A DNA stretch of 64,000 nucleotides from Erysipelotrichaceae bacterium (GTDB lineage: Bacteria; Bacillota_I; Bacilli_A; Erysipelotrichales; Erysipelotrichaceae): contig JAFRLM010000005.1 in the NCBI GenBank assembly GCA_017431225.1, forward strand, positions 1 to 64,000, read 5' to 3'. Below are positions 18,444 through 25,909 of the stretch, piece by piece (within the stretch, counting starts at the first letter, position 1; each line of letters opens with the position of its first letter). Under the pieces are notes generated by a model, which was not told the DNA's origin, searched no databases, and worked only from the letters and a program-made list of their open reading frames with translations. Position numbers and translations under genes: made by a program.

Positions 18444-18480
18444 TATAATTAAATATAGAAGTGTTTCTGTTCTGAAACAA
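18444..18480 (+). promoter_or_regulatory. Promoter -10 and hairpin before the 18504 gene
   Basis: TATAAT (18444-18449) is followed after about 14 bases by the inverted repeat TGTTTC-tgttct-GAAACA (18463-18480), placed at the predicted start of transcription. It could be an operator or a leader hairpin. It resembles a parS half-site but lacks the CACGTG centre. Confidence 0.4.
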
Positions 18481-18503
18481 AACAAAAACAGGGGGTCTGA
18501 ATC

Positions 18504-19130
18504 ATGTTAAATAGCATCGTATTAAATGAGATCGTCGTTCTTCCGGATAAGCTTGTGCAGCTTGGAAAACGTCCGGGAGATCCGCCAAACGCGGCATTTT
18601 ACGCGATGGAATCCGCGCAGTCCAAAGATATCGTGCAATATATGCCGATCGCAAAAGAGAACGCCATGGATTACAGCGATCTGAAAGGTCTGGTCGATGG
18701 CGTACATAATGAGCTCGGGGAAACACAGGGACTGATCGAGGTTTTAAACGGAAAGACCTCCAAAGGCAAGGATTATATCTACAGCATCATCAAATCCGCG
18801 CTTCCGCCGCAGAGAGGCGGAGGGGTGACCTATACCCTGTGCCTGGATGTCGATTTTGAAGGATTCTGCCTGCGGGTAATGGGCTTCTTCAAAGAGGTCG
18901 GGATCACCGGCATCCGCGATTCTGCCTGCCTCGAACTGGAAAGAAGAAAAAGCGGATATGGTTCGATCGAGGACGTTATGCACAACTGGAGAAAAGATCC
19001 ATGCGATGAAAACTATACAAAAGGCAACCTCATGAATCTCTCTGAGCAGAGAGAATATGATGAGGCTTTCCCCGATCATCCACTTTCCCTGCTGCGTCAG
19101 TTCACTGACTTCTTTACCAGCAACAACTAA
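18504..19130 (+). CDS. Hypothetical protein, 208 residues, unrecognised
   Basis: I do not recognise this protein. It has a good ribosome site (GGGGG at 18491-18495) and its own promoter, and its codon use is like its neighbours, so it is a real gene. There is no signal peptide or membrane helix. A mixed alpha/beta pattern is suggested, with a glycine-rich turn PPQRGGG (about residues 95-101) before a beta-rich stretch TYTLCLDVDFEGFCLRVMG. It converges on telA, sharing a terminator region, so it is not in the segregation operon. Confidence 0.65.
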   Translation: MLNSIVLNEIVVLPDKLVQLGKRPGDPPNAAFYAMESAQSKDIVQYMPIAKENAMDYSDLKGLVDGVHNELGETQGLIEVLNGKTSKGKDYIYSIIKSALPPQRGGGVTYTLCLDVDFEGFCLRVMGFFKEVGITGIRDSACLELERRKSGYGSIEDVMHNWRKDPCDENYTKGNLMNLSEQREYDEAFPDHPLSLLRQFTDFFTSNN

Positions 19131-19138
19131 TTAGCTTA

Positions 19139-19232
19139 AAAGAGGGAACTGCACATAGTCTGCGTAAACTATGAGTTGCTCCCTCTTACTTTTATCTGAA
19201 TATAAGAAACAAAACTGCCGCGGCAGTTTTGT
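19139..19232. terminator. Convergent terminator pair between the 18504 gene and telA
   Basis: First an imperfect stem with arms AAGAGGGA (19139) and TCCCTCTT (to 19188), then a perfect palindrome centred at 19220/19221 (ACAAAACTGCCG and its complement, 19209-19232) with A and T runs on both sides. The second can terminate in both directions. Confidence 0.8.
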
Positions 19233-19265
19233 TTTCGTTGTTTATGTTTTGGTGAAAACAGAAGT

Positions 19266-20474
19266 TTATTTCTTGTTTTCGATCTCACCCTGGATCTCGG
19301 AAAGGCGTTTGCTGAGTTCGATCTCCATCTTACGCAGTTCAAGCTGAGCAGCAGCTCTCTTTTCGCGGCCTTCCTTCTGGATCTGAGCAACTTCTTCAAG
19401 TGTCTGGATGAGCTTCTGATTGGTCTCTGTCAGTGTTTCGAGATCAACGATGCCTCTTTCACTTGCTTCTGCTGTTTCAACAGTAGCGATATGCAGATTT
19501 TCGGCATTTTCTTTCAGCATCTGGTTTGTCATCTCGGTGACAGCGTTCTCAGCTTTGATCGCTTCCTGAGAATGATGCAGACCGAGCGCGATCAGCATCT
19601 GGGACTTCCAGAGCGGGATGGTGTTGACCAGGACGGACTGGATCTTTTCCGTCATCATCGTATCGTTGTTCTGAACGAGACGGATCTGCGGAGCCATCTG
19701 CAGGGAGACCATTCTTGTCAGTTCAAGGTCATGCAGTTTCTTTTCGAAACGGTTGATCGCATTGTTCAGATCATTGACAGCCTGAGCATCTTCCGGCAGA
19801 CCGGTAGCTTTGGCTTTTTCCTGCAGAGCGACCAGATCCTTGGTTTTGACTTCTTCCAGTTTTTTCTGACCGGCGAGGATATACATGCTGATCTCCTTGA
19901 AGTTGACCAGGTTCTTTTCATAGAGCTGATCGAGCAGGGCGATATCCTTCAGAAGGGTGATCTGATGGCCTTCGAGAACCTTGGCGATCTTTTCGACGTT
20001 CTTTTCAGCATCGTCATATTTCGCCTTCATGGCAGTTGCTTTATTTGCGCCTTTTTTGAACAGCTTCTCGAAAAAATTATCGTTTTTATCTACCTCAAAG
20101 CCCTTCAGCTGGCCGACGAGATCGGTCATGATATTTCCGATGTCTCCCAGATCCTGAGTCTTGACGTTCTTTAATGCGTTTTCAGAGAAGTCAGCGACTT
20201 TTGTCTGAGCGTTGGCACCATACTGGAGGATCGTTGTTGTATCGGTGATATCGATCTTCTTGGAGAATTCCTCGACCATTTTCTTTTCAGATTCAGTCAG
20301 GGAACTTTCGTCGTACTGAACTTTCTTCAGTTCTTCTTCTGTGACTTCCGGCTTTGCTTCCTCTTCTTCCTTTTTCATCAATTCTCCGGCAGCGCCGACC
20401 GGATCGAGTGTCAGAGAGATCTCTTCATCTGTGGATTCGAGCTCTAATGTCTTTTTTTCTTCTTTTTCACTCAT
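19266..20474 (-). CDS. telA: TelA/KlaA-family toxic-anion resistance protein
   Basis: 402 residues of mainly alpha-helical, charged sequence, as in the TelA family (tellurite/toxic-anion resistance; Bacillus YaaN). Typical stretches are KKVQYDESSLTESEKK near the N-terminus, the central IRLVQNNDTMMTEKIQSVL, and VETAEASERGIVDLETL near residue 340, followed by a coiled-coil tail. It is soluble. Function in Bacillota is not well defined; resistance to tellurite is only one report for the family. It lies 59 bases after parB on the same strand and may be read through from that operon, though an AT-rich gap could hold a promoter. Confidence 0.88.
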   Translation of the reverse strand: MSEKEEKKTLELESTDEEISLTLDPVGAAGELMKKEEEEAKPEVTEEELKKVQYDESSLTESEKKMVEEFSKKIDITDTTTILQYGANAQTKVADFSENALKNVKTQDLGDIGNIMTDLVGQLKGFEVDKNDNFFEKLFKKGANKATAMKAKYDDAEKNVEKIAKVLEGHQITLLKDIALLDQLYEKNLVNFKEISMYILAGQKKLEEVKTKDLVALQEKAKATGLPEDAQAVNDLNNAINRFEKKLHDLELTRMVSLQMAPQIRLVQNNDTMMTEKIQSVLVNTIPLWKSQMLIALGLHHSQEAIKAENAVTEMTNQMLKENAENLHIATVETAEASERGIVDLETLTETNQKLIQTLEEVAQIQKEGREKRAAAQLELRKMEIELSKRLSEIQGEIENKK

Positions 20475-20533
20475 AATGTTTCACCTATCCTTCTTATTAA
20501 TATTATCAAAATTTTATATTACAGATACATCAA

Positions 20534-21397
20534 TTACTCATGCAGAGACTGATCAAGACCGGACATTTTTTCCAGGATCCGGTTCAGGTCTTCGTCGCTG
20601 TTGTAGTAAATGACCATCTTGTTCTTTTTGACGTCAACACCGGTGCCGAACTGCTTTTCAAGACGGCTGCGGATGTCCTCGTAATACGGGTTGCGGCGCG
20701 GTTCTTTCTTCTTCTTTTCCACCGGTTTCTCCGCAGTCAGTTTCTCCAGCTCACGGACGGAAAGTCCGTCGCGTACTGCTTTTTCCGCAAGCTCATGCAT
20801 GCGTTCCTCATCCTCTGCTGCCAGCAGGGTCCTCGCCTGACCGTAGGAGAGTTTCCCGTCCCGGACCAGCGCTTTGATATCATCCGGCAGACGCAGCAGC
20901 CGCAGCATGTTCGTGATGTGGGTACGGGATTTGCCGACATGTTTCGCCAGTTCCTCCTGGGTGTAACCGAGTTTATCGATCAGCTGTGAATAAGCGGCGG
21001 CTTCCTCGACCGCGTTCAGATCCTCACGCTGGATATTCTCGAGCAGCGAGATCTCCATCATTTCCTGATCGCTGAACTCAACGATGATCGCCGGGATCTC
21101 TGTTTTGCCGGCCATCTTGGAAGCACGCAGACGGCGCTCACCGGCGATCAGTTCATAACCGTCGATCGCGCGGCGCACGATGATCGGCTGGAAGACACCA
21201 TGTTCGCGGATGGATTCCGACAGTTCTTTCAGCTTATCAAGATCGAAGTTCTTACGCGGCTGGTAGGGGTTGGGACGGATGTCCTTGACCGGAAGGATGT
21301 TTTTGTCTCTATCGCCGGAGGCGATCTCTTCAATGAGGTCATCGACATTGCTGCCGAAGAGTTCTGTCAGTCCTTTACCAAGTCTGCTTTCAGCCAT
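20534..21397 (-). CDS. parB: Chromosome-partitioning protein ParB (Spo0J)
   Basis: A parS-binding CTPase clamp that loads SMC near the origin. The 287 residues start with RLGKGLTELF, the N-terminal ParA-activating motif that marks Spo0J rather than Noc. Box I GERRLRASKM and Box II ENIQREDLNAVEEA of the CTP-binding domain are intact, followed by the HTH segment YTQEELAKHVGKSRTHITNM and a C-terminal dimer domain. The start overlaps the parA stop by eight bases. Two exact target parS sites lie at 35421 and 36000. Confidence 0.95.
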   Translation of the reverse strand: MAESRLGKGLTELFGSNVDDLIEEIASGDRDKNILPVKDIRPNPYQPRKNFDLDKLKELSESIREHGVFQPIIVRRAIDGYELIAGERRLRASKMAGKTEIPAIIVEFSDQEMMEISLLENIQREDLNAVEEAAAYSQLIDKLGYTQEELAKHVGKSRTHITNMLRLLRLPDDIKALVRDGKLSYGQARTLLAAEDEERMHELAEKAVRDGLSVRELEKLTAEKPVEKKKKEPRRNPYYEDIRSRLEKQFGTGVDVKKNKMVIYYNSDEDLNRILEKMSGLDQSLHE

Positions 21398-22172
21398 GAG
21401 CTACCTCCTTATTGTTATCAATGATTTCCTTTGTCAGCGCGACATAGGCTTTCGCGCCTTCACTGCGGATCGCGTAATCGAAGATCGATTTTCCCCGGGA
21501 CGGCGCTTCGCTCAGTTTGATGTTGCGCGGGATCGTTGTCCTGTAGGTCTTTTCCTTAAAGTGACGGCGGACTTCCTGCTGAACTTCCACCGACAGTTTC
21601 GTGCGGGCATCGAACATCGTCAGCAGAACGCCTTCAATACGCAGATCTCTGTTGAACAGTCTCTGTACCAGACGGATCGTCTGCAGAAGCTGGGTAACAC
21701 CTTCCAGGGCATAGTATTCACACTGGACCGGGATCAGGATCGAATCCGCTGCGGTCAGCGCGTTGGTATTGAGCAGTCCCAGAGAAGGGGGACAGTCGAT
21801 CAGAATGAAATCGTATTTATCGCGCAGAGGTTCAAGCGTTTCCTTGAGCCGTCTTTCTCTGCCTTTATCCAGTTTGACCAGTTCGAGATCGGCGCCGGCG
21901 AGGTTGATATTCGCCGGGAGAACATCGATCGGCGGATTGGCGATATGCTTGATGGTGCTTTCCGCGTCATAGCGGTTAACGATACAGTCATAGACTGTCG
22001 GATCCTTGACATTCAGGGTCACACCGATACCCTGTGTTGCGTTGCCCTGCGGGTCGATGTCGACCATCAGGACCTTTTTATTTAAATATGCCAGTCCGGC
22101 AGTGATATTGACACAGGTCGTCGTCTTACCGACGCCGCCTTTCTGGTTTGCTACTGCAATGATCTTCCCCAT
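21390..22172 (-). CDS. parA: Chromosome-partitioning ATPase ParA (Soj)
   Basis: A MinD/ParA-type ATPase that works with ParB in origin segregation and can regulate DnaA. The 260 residues show the deviant Walker A KGGVGKTT (11-18), the switch I-like DIDPQGNAT and the DCPPSLGLLN region. It lacks the long N-terminal DNA-binding domain of plasmid ParA, so it is the short chromosomal type. It lies 14 bases after the Noc-like gene and overlaps parB. Confidence 0.95.
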   Translation of the reverse strand: MGKIIAVANQKGGVGKTTTCVNITAGLAYLNKKVLMVDIDPQGNATQGIGVTLNVKDPTVYDCIVNRYDAESTIKHIANPPIDVLPANINLAGADLELVKLDKGRERRLKETLEPLRDKYDFILIDCPPSLGLLNTNALTAADSILIPVQCEYYALEGVTQLLQTIRLVQRLFNRDLRIEGVLLTMFDARTKLSVEVQQEVRRHFKEKTYRTTIPRNIKLSEAPSRGKSIFDYAIRSEGAKAYVALTKEIIDNNKEVAHG

Positions 22173-22186
22173 TTCCTGTTCTCCTC

Positions 22187-22939
22187 TTATTTCTTGAACC
22201 GGATCACGATCTTTACTTCACCGGCATATTCTGTTTCGCTGTAAGAAGCATCAAGTCCGCTCTGGCGGCAGAGCTCATACGCTTTCTTCAAAGTGTTGAT
22301 ACCGATACGGACGCTGTTGCTGACGCCTTTCTCCTTGCGGGTATGGTAATTCGTCAGGCTTTCGATATAGTCTTCCGTCTCTTTGACGGTATAGTTTTTC
22401 TCAATGATCGTCTGGGCGATCTTTTCCTGCAGATCGCTGTCGACCTTCAGCAAGGCGCGCGCGTGGCGCTCTGTCAGCGCTCCGCGGGCAATGTCTTCCT
22501 GCAGCTCCGGAGAGAGTTTCAGAAGACGCAGTTTATTCGCGACTGTTGACTGCCTGTATCCGAGACGCTTGGCGAGTTCCGCCTGTGTCAATCCGCTGTT
22601 CTCAAGGATGCGTTGCATCGCTCTTGCCTCCTCGATCGCGGAAAGGTCTTCACGCTGCATATTCTCGATCAGGGCCAGATCAGCGCTTTCATCATCGTTC
22701 TTATCAATGACGATCGCTTCGATCGTCGGATAACCCAGCATTTCATGGGCGCGGAAACGGCGCTCGCCGGCGATCAGTTCATAACCGTCTCCGCTTCTGC
22801 GGACAACGATCGGCTGCAGCAGTCCGTTTTCTTTGATTGAATCCGCAAGCTCCTGCAGCGGCTTTTCATAAAAGGCAAGCCGCGGCTGTGAACGGTTGGG
22901 TCTTATCTGTTCCAATTTAATCGTTTCGACGTTTTTCAT
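22187..22939 (-). CDS. noc: ParB-family nucleoid occlusion-like protein (Noc)
   Basis: 250 residues with ParB-type Box I GERRFRAHEM, ENMQREDLSAIEEAR and an HTH (LTQAELAKRLGYRQSTVANK). It lacks the N-terminal LGKGL ParA-activation motif of the Spo0J copy and lies between rsmG and parA, the usual place for Noc. It begins MKNVETIKLEQIRPNRSQPR; a membrane-targeting N-terminal helix as in Bacillus Noc is not obvious, so its role could be DNA binding without membrane contact. Its start lies inside rsmG (23-base overlap), pointing to translational coupling. Confidence 0.85.
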   Translation of the reverse strand: MKNVETIKLEQIRPNRSQPRLAFYEKPLQELADSIKENGLLQPIVVRRSGDGYELIAGERRFRAHEMLGYPTIEAIVIDKNDDESADLALIENMQREDLSAIEEARAMQRILENSGLTQAELAKRLGYRQSTVANKLRLLKLSPELQEDIARGALTERHARALLKVDSDLQEKIAQTIIEKNYTVKETEDYIESLTNYHTRKEKGVSNSVRIGINTLKKAYELCRQSGLDASYSETEYAGEVKIVIRFKK

Positions 22940-23627
22940 ACTCTTTTTTTATCTCTCCAAAACGGCGCGGATAGCGCTTTTCTGTCTTTTTCTTTTTTCG
23001 GTAGAAGGCGATGATACGGGTGTTGTCTTCATAGTTCTCTTCACGAACGCTTTCAAGCTCCAGTCCGAGACGCGCAGCCGCATACTCCGCTTCCGCGATC
23101 TCTTCCCTGCCTTTGGCGCCGCGCAGAGCCACAAAGCAGCCGCCGGTCTTGACGGCAGCGGCGCAGATCTCAAGCAGGATCGGCAGCGGCGCGACAGCGC
23201 GGGCGGTCACCCAGTCATATTCTTCACGATGTTTCGCGGCATACTCTTCGCCGCGGGCATTGACGACTTCCGTATTCTCAAACCCGAGCAGAACACAGAG
23301 TTCTTCGAGGAAACGGCAGCGTTTCCCCAGAGAATCCAGCAGTGTCAGCCGGATCTGCGGGTAGGCGATCTTAAGGACTACACCCGGAAAACCGGCTCCC
23401 GTGCCAACATCAAGGACGCTCCCCTGAAAATCAATATCGTATGTAAATATCAGCGAATCATAATAATGCTTTAAATAGATCTCAGCCTCATCTGTGATCG
23501 CTGTAAGATTCATTTTTTCGTTCTCTGCGACTAAAAAGGAGGTATATTTGCGGAATTTCGCGAGTTGTTCCTCATTCAGTTCCAATCCTCTCTGCGCGCA
23601 GGCTTTCTGGAATTCTGTTTCTGTCAT
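22917..23627 (-). CDS. rsmG: 16S rRNA (guanine-N7) methyltransferase RsmG (GidB)
   Basis: Methylates G527 of 16S rRNA. The 236 residues open with TETEFQKACAQRGLELNEEQ and carry the SAM-binding motif VLDVGTGAGFPG (about 90-101) and DWVTARAVAPL. The tail has a basic KKKKTEKRYPR stretch. It is the first gene of the rsmG-noc-parA-parB run, preceded by a terminator for the upstream preA-like gene, so a promoter should lie in the roughly 70-base gap before it. Confidence 0.93.
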   Translation of the reverse strand: MTETEFQKACAQRGLELNEEQLAKFRKYTSFLVAENEKMNLTAITDEAEIYLKHYYDSLIFTYDIDFQGSVLDVGTGAGFPGVVLKIAYPQIRLTLLDSLGKRCRFLEELCVLLGFENTEVVNARGEEYAAKHREEYDWVTARAVAPLPILLEICAAAVKTGGCFVALRGAKGREEIAEAEYAAARLGLELESVREENYEDNTRIIAFYRKKKKTEKRYPRRFGEIKKEYEKRRND

Positions 23628-23696
23628 CTCATCTATTATAACGTATTTTCATTATTTCCCTGAAAATATTTTGCCATTTTCTGGCGGCTCTTCCGG

Positions 23697-23732
23697 GTAA
23701 AACAGACTCCGGTTTTCTGGTCCGGAGTCTGT
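23697..23732 (-). terminator. Terminator after the PreA-like gene
   Basis: An 11-bp perfect stem ACAGACTCCGG/CCGGAGTCTGT (23702-23732) with a nine-base loop is followed on the minus strand by a short U run (TTTTACC). Confidence 0.8.
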
Positions 23733-23763
23733 AGGATCTGGTCTGTTTTTAAAGTATATGTTC

Positions 23764-25206
23764 TTATTCCGGTTTGCTGACGCTGACACCGGAAGATACG
23801 ATGGCTCCGCGCGGACATATCTGAACGCAGAGGTGGCAGCCGACGCATGTGCGGGGATCCATCTTCGGTTTGCGGTCCTCGAAGCTGATCGCCTGATGAC
23901 CGGCATCGCGGCAGGACAGATAACATCTGCCGCAGCCGACACATTTATCACGCAGGAATTTCGGATAGATGATACTGGAGCGATCCAGTTTCTCCGTAGG
24001 AACGATATCGTTGATCGTTGCGCCGCGGATCTCGCGGAGCGAGGTAAATCCGTGATTCTGCAGATAGAACGCCATGCCTGAACGAAGATCCTCGATGATA
24101 CGGTAACCATACAACATGACGGCAGTCGTGACCTGTACGGTATCGGCTCCCAGTACGATAAATTCCAGAGCATCGCGCCAGGTTTCGATCCCACCCATGG
24201 CACTGATGTGAACATACTGCAGTTTCGGATCCTGTGCCAGTTCCGCAATAAAGCGCAGGGCGATCGGTTTGACTGCTTTTCCGGAGTAACCTCCGATCGA
24301 AGCCTGGAAGGTGCCGTCCTTAGGGTTGGTGTCCACTTCGATCAGACTCTTGATCGTATTGATCGCCGCGACTCCGTCCGCGCCGCCGCGGATCGCTGCT
24401 TCCGCGCTGTCCTCGATATGCGCGACGTTCGGCGTCAGTTTGGCAATGAAAGGTAGTTTTGTGTGCTCACGGACGACACGGCAGTATTCTTCCACCAGTT
24501 CCGGGATCTGTCCGACATCGCTTCCGGTATGTTCTACCGTCATATTCGGACAGGAGAAGTTCAGCTCCAGCGCATCCGCGCCGCTGTCACTCATCTTTTC
24601 CGCAAGATACGCCCATTCATCGGCGTCTCTGCCCATGATCGACACGAGCAGGAATTTGTTAGGGTAGTTTTCCTTCAGTTTCCGGAAGATCTCAAGATTC
24701 TCGACCAGAGCGTGATCGGAAAGCTGTTCGATATTCTTGAAGCCGATGACCCGGTGATCGCCGCCTTTGATCGTTGAATAGCGCGGAGACGCTTCGTGGA
24801 TATCCATCAGACAGACGGTCTTAAAAGCTACGCCTGCCCATCCCGCTTCAAACGCGCGGGCACACATATCATACGTGGAGGAGACACAGGAAGAGGAGAG
24901 AAGGAACGGGTTCTCCAGCGGAATACCGCAGAAATCCGTACGAAGGATATTCTCATCGATCTCCTTGCGGACAGTCCCTTCCTTCCGGGCGGAAGAAAGG
25001 ATCTTCCGGATGCTCACTTTTGTCGGACAGACTGTTTCGCATCGTCCGTCACAGTCTGCACAGGGCAGGGGTTCCGGCAGTTCGTTCCTCACGACATATT
25101 CGTTGTCGAAGTACAGACTCCGTAGAAGCTTCGCAGGATCCATCTTTCCGCAGGCTTCGGTGCATCGTGGCTGAGCGCATAAAAGGCAGTTCTCGGTGTT
25201 GATCAT
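23764..25206 (-). CDS. Dihydropyrimidine dehydrogenase PreA-like protein with extra N-terminal Fe-S domain
   Basis: 480 residues in three parts. Residues about 1-75 hold two Cys clusters, CLLCAQPRCTEAC and CADCDGRCETVCP, like the N-terminal Fe-S domain of eukaryotic DPD and of PreT/GltD. The middle part is a dihydroorotate/dihydropyrimidine dehydrogenase FMN barrel (NPFLLSSSCVSSTYDM, LELNFSCPNM, AINTIKS). The C-terminal part is a 2[4Fe-4S] ferredoxin (CVGCGRCYLSC and CVGCHLCVQICP). Normal PreA lacks the N-terminal module, which belongs to its PreT partner; no PreT is nearby. Uracil/thymine reduction is inferred from family. Terminators flank the gene. Confidence 0.85.
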   Translation of the reverse strand: MINTENCLLCAQPRCTEACGKMDPAKLLRSLYFDNEYVVRNELPEPLPCADCDGRCETVCPTKVSIRKILSSARKEGTVRKEIDENILRTDFCGIPLENPFLLSSSCVSSTYDMCARAFEAGWAGVAFKTVCLMDIHEASPRYSTIKGGDHRVIGFKNIEQLSDHALVENLEIFRKLKENYPNKFLLVSIMGRDADEWAYLAEKMSDSGADALELNFSCPNMTVEHTGSDVGQIPELVEEYCRVVREHTKLPFIAKLTPNVAHIEDSAEAAIRGGADGVAAINTIKSLIEVDTNPKDGTFQASIGGYSGKAVKPIALRFIAELAQDPKLQYVHISAMGGIETWRDALEFIVLGADTVQVTTAVMLYGYRIIEDLRSGMAFYLQNHGFTSLREIRGATINDIVPTEKLDRSSIIYPKFLRDKCVGCGRCYLSCRDAGHQAISFEDRKPKMDPRTCVGCHLCVQICPRGAIVSSGVSVSKPE

Positions 25207-25279
25207 ATTTTGGCCTCAGCTTTCTTTAATTCAAGTATACCATTCCTAAAATTCCCCATGTGCCCTGAAATAAAGAAAA

Positions 25280-25300
25280 CTCTCTTCTGTGAGAAGAGAG
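25280..25300 (-). terminator. Terminator after the ThyX-like gene
   Basis: An 8-bp stem CTCTCTTC/GAAGAGAG with a five-base loop, followed on the minus strand by TTTTCTTT. Confidence 0.85.
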
Positions 25301-25309
25301 CAGCTTTGC

Positions 25310-25909
25310 TTATTCTGGTTTTCCGGTGATCAATTCCGCTTCCGGAAGCGTTTCGATCCACTGGCAGAACAGACGCCATTCCGGCAGGCGGTGCGTGCGG
25401 CGCTGCTGGTAGATCGTTTTCAGCTGACGGTAATTGGTCGTCATTTTTGCGGTCAGACGGAATCCGGCCGGATTGGAGTAAAGGATCTCCAGATATTTTT
25501 CCTTCAGTCCCGGAGCCTGCGGATCTTCTGCCTGCAGACGGTTGTATTCCGCGACTTTTTCTTTCATGATCGCGATGATCCGGGGATCGGTATATTCGAT
25601 GTACGCTTTATCGAGGTCGAATTTTGTGATCCGGTGCATCGTGGACTGACTGGAGATGAAATCGAGGAAATGATAGCGTTCCGCTTCCACCCAGGCTTTA
25701 TTGGTGAAAGTCAGATCGAACTGAACGAGCACGCCGTTCAGGAAGTTGTCATGACCCTGACCGGTCGGCGTCTGCGCCAGACGGACAGCTGTCGGTGTGA
25801 TATCTCCGCTGACTTTCGAAAGATCAACGGCCATTGGGTATTTGCTGCCTTTTACAGCATTCTCCAGTCCGTATACATGTACGTCACTGACGATGTCGTT
25901 ATAGTTCAT
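25310..25909 (-). CDS. Conserved protein with ThyX-like layout (phage-common family)
   Basis: 199 residues. The segment GQGHDNFLNGVLVQFDLTF followed by ERYHFLDFISSQSTMHR matches the order of the FAD-dependent thymidylate synthase motif (H..F.F.., then RHR-x7-S), but the exact ThyX signature is not met: the arginine-rich RHR is RYH here. The C-terminal part has RRTHRLPEWRLFC. I recall similar proteins in Bacillota genomes and their phages, usually annotated hypothetical. Enzyme activity is therefore unproven. Its start lies inside the end of mnmG (11-base overlap), so it is the second gene of an mnmG operon and ends at a clear terminator. Confidence 0.6.
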   Translation of the reverse strand: MNYNDIVSDVHVYGLENAVKGSKYPMAVDLSKVSGDITPTAVRLAQTPTGQGHDNFLNGVLVQFDLTFTNKAWVEAERYHFLDFISSQSTMHRITKFDLDKAYIEYTDPRIIAIMKEKVAEYNRLQAEDPQAPGLKEKYLEILYSNPAGFRLTAKMTTNYRQLKTIYQQRRTHRLPEWRLFCQWIETLPEAELITGKPE

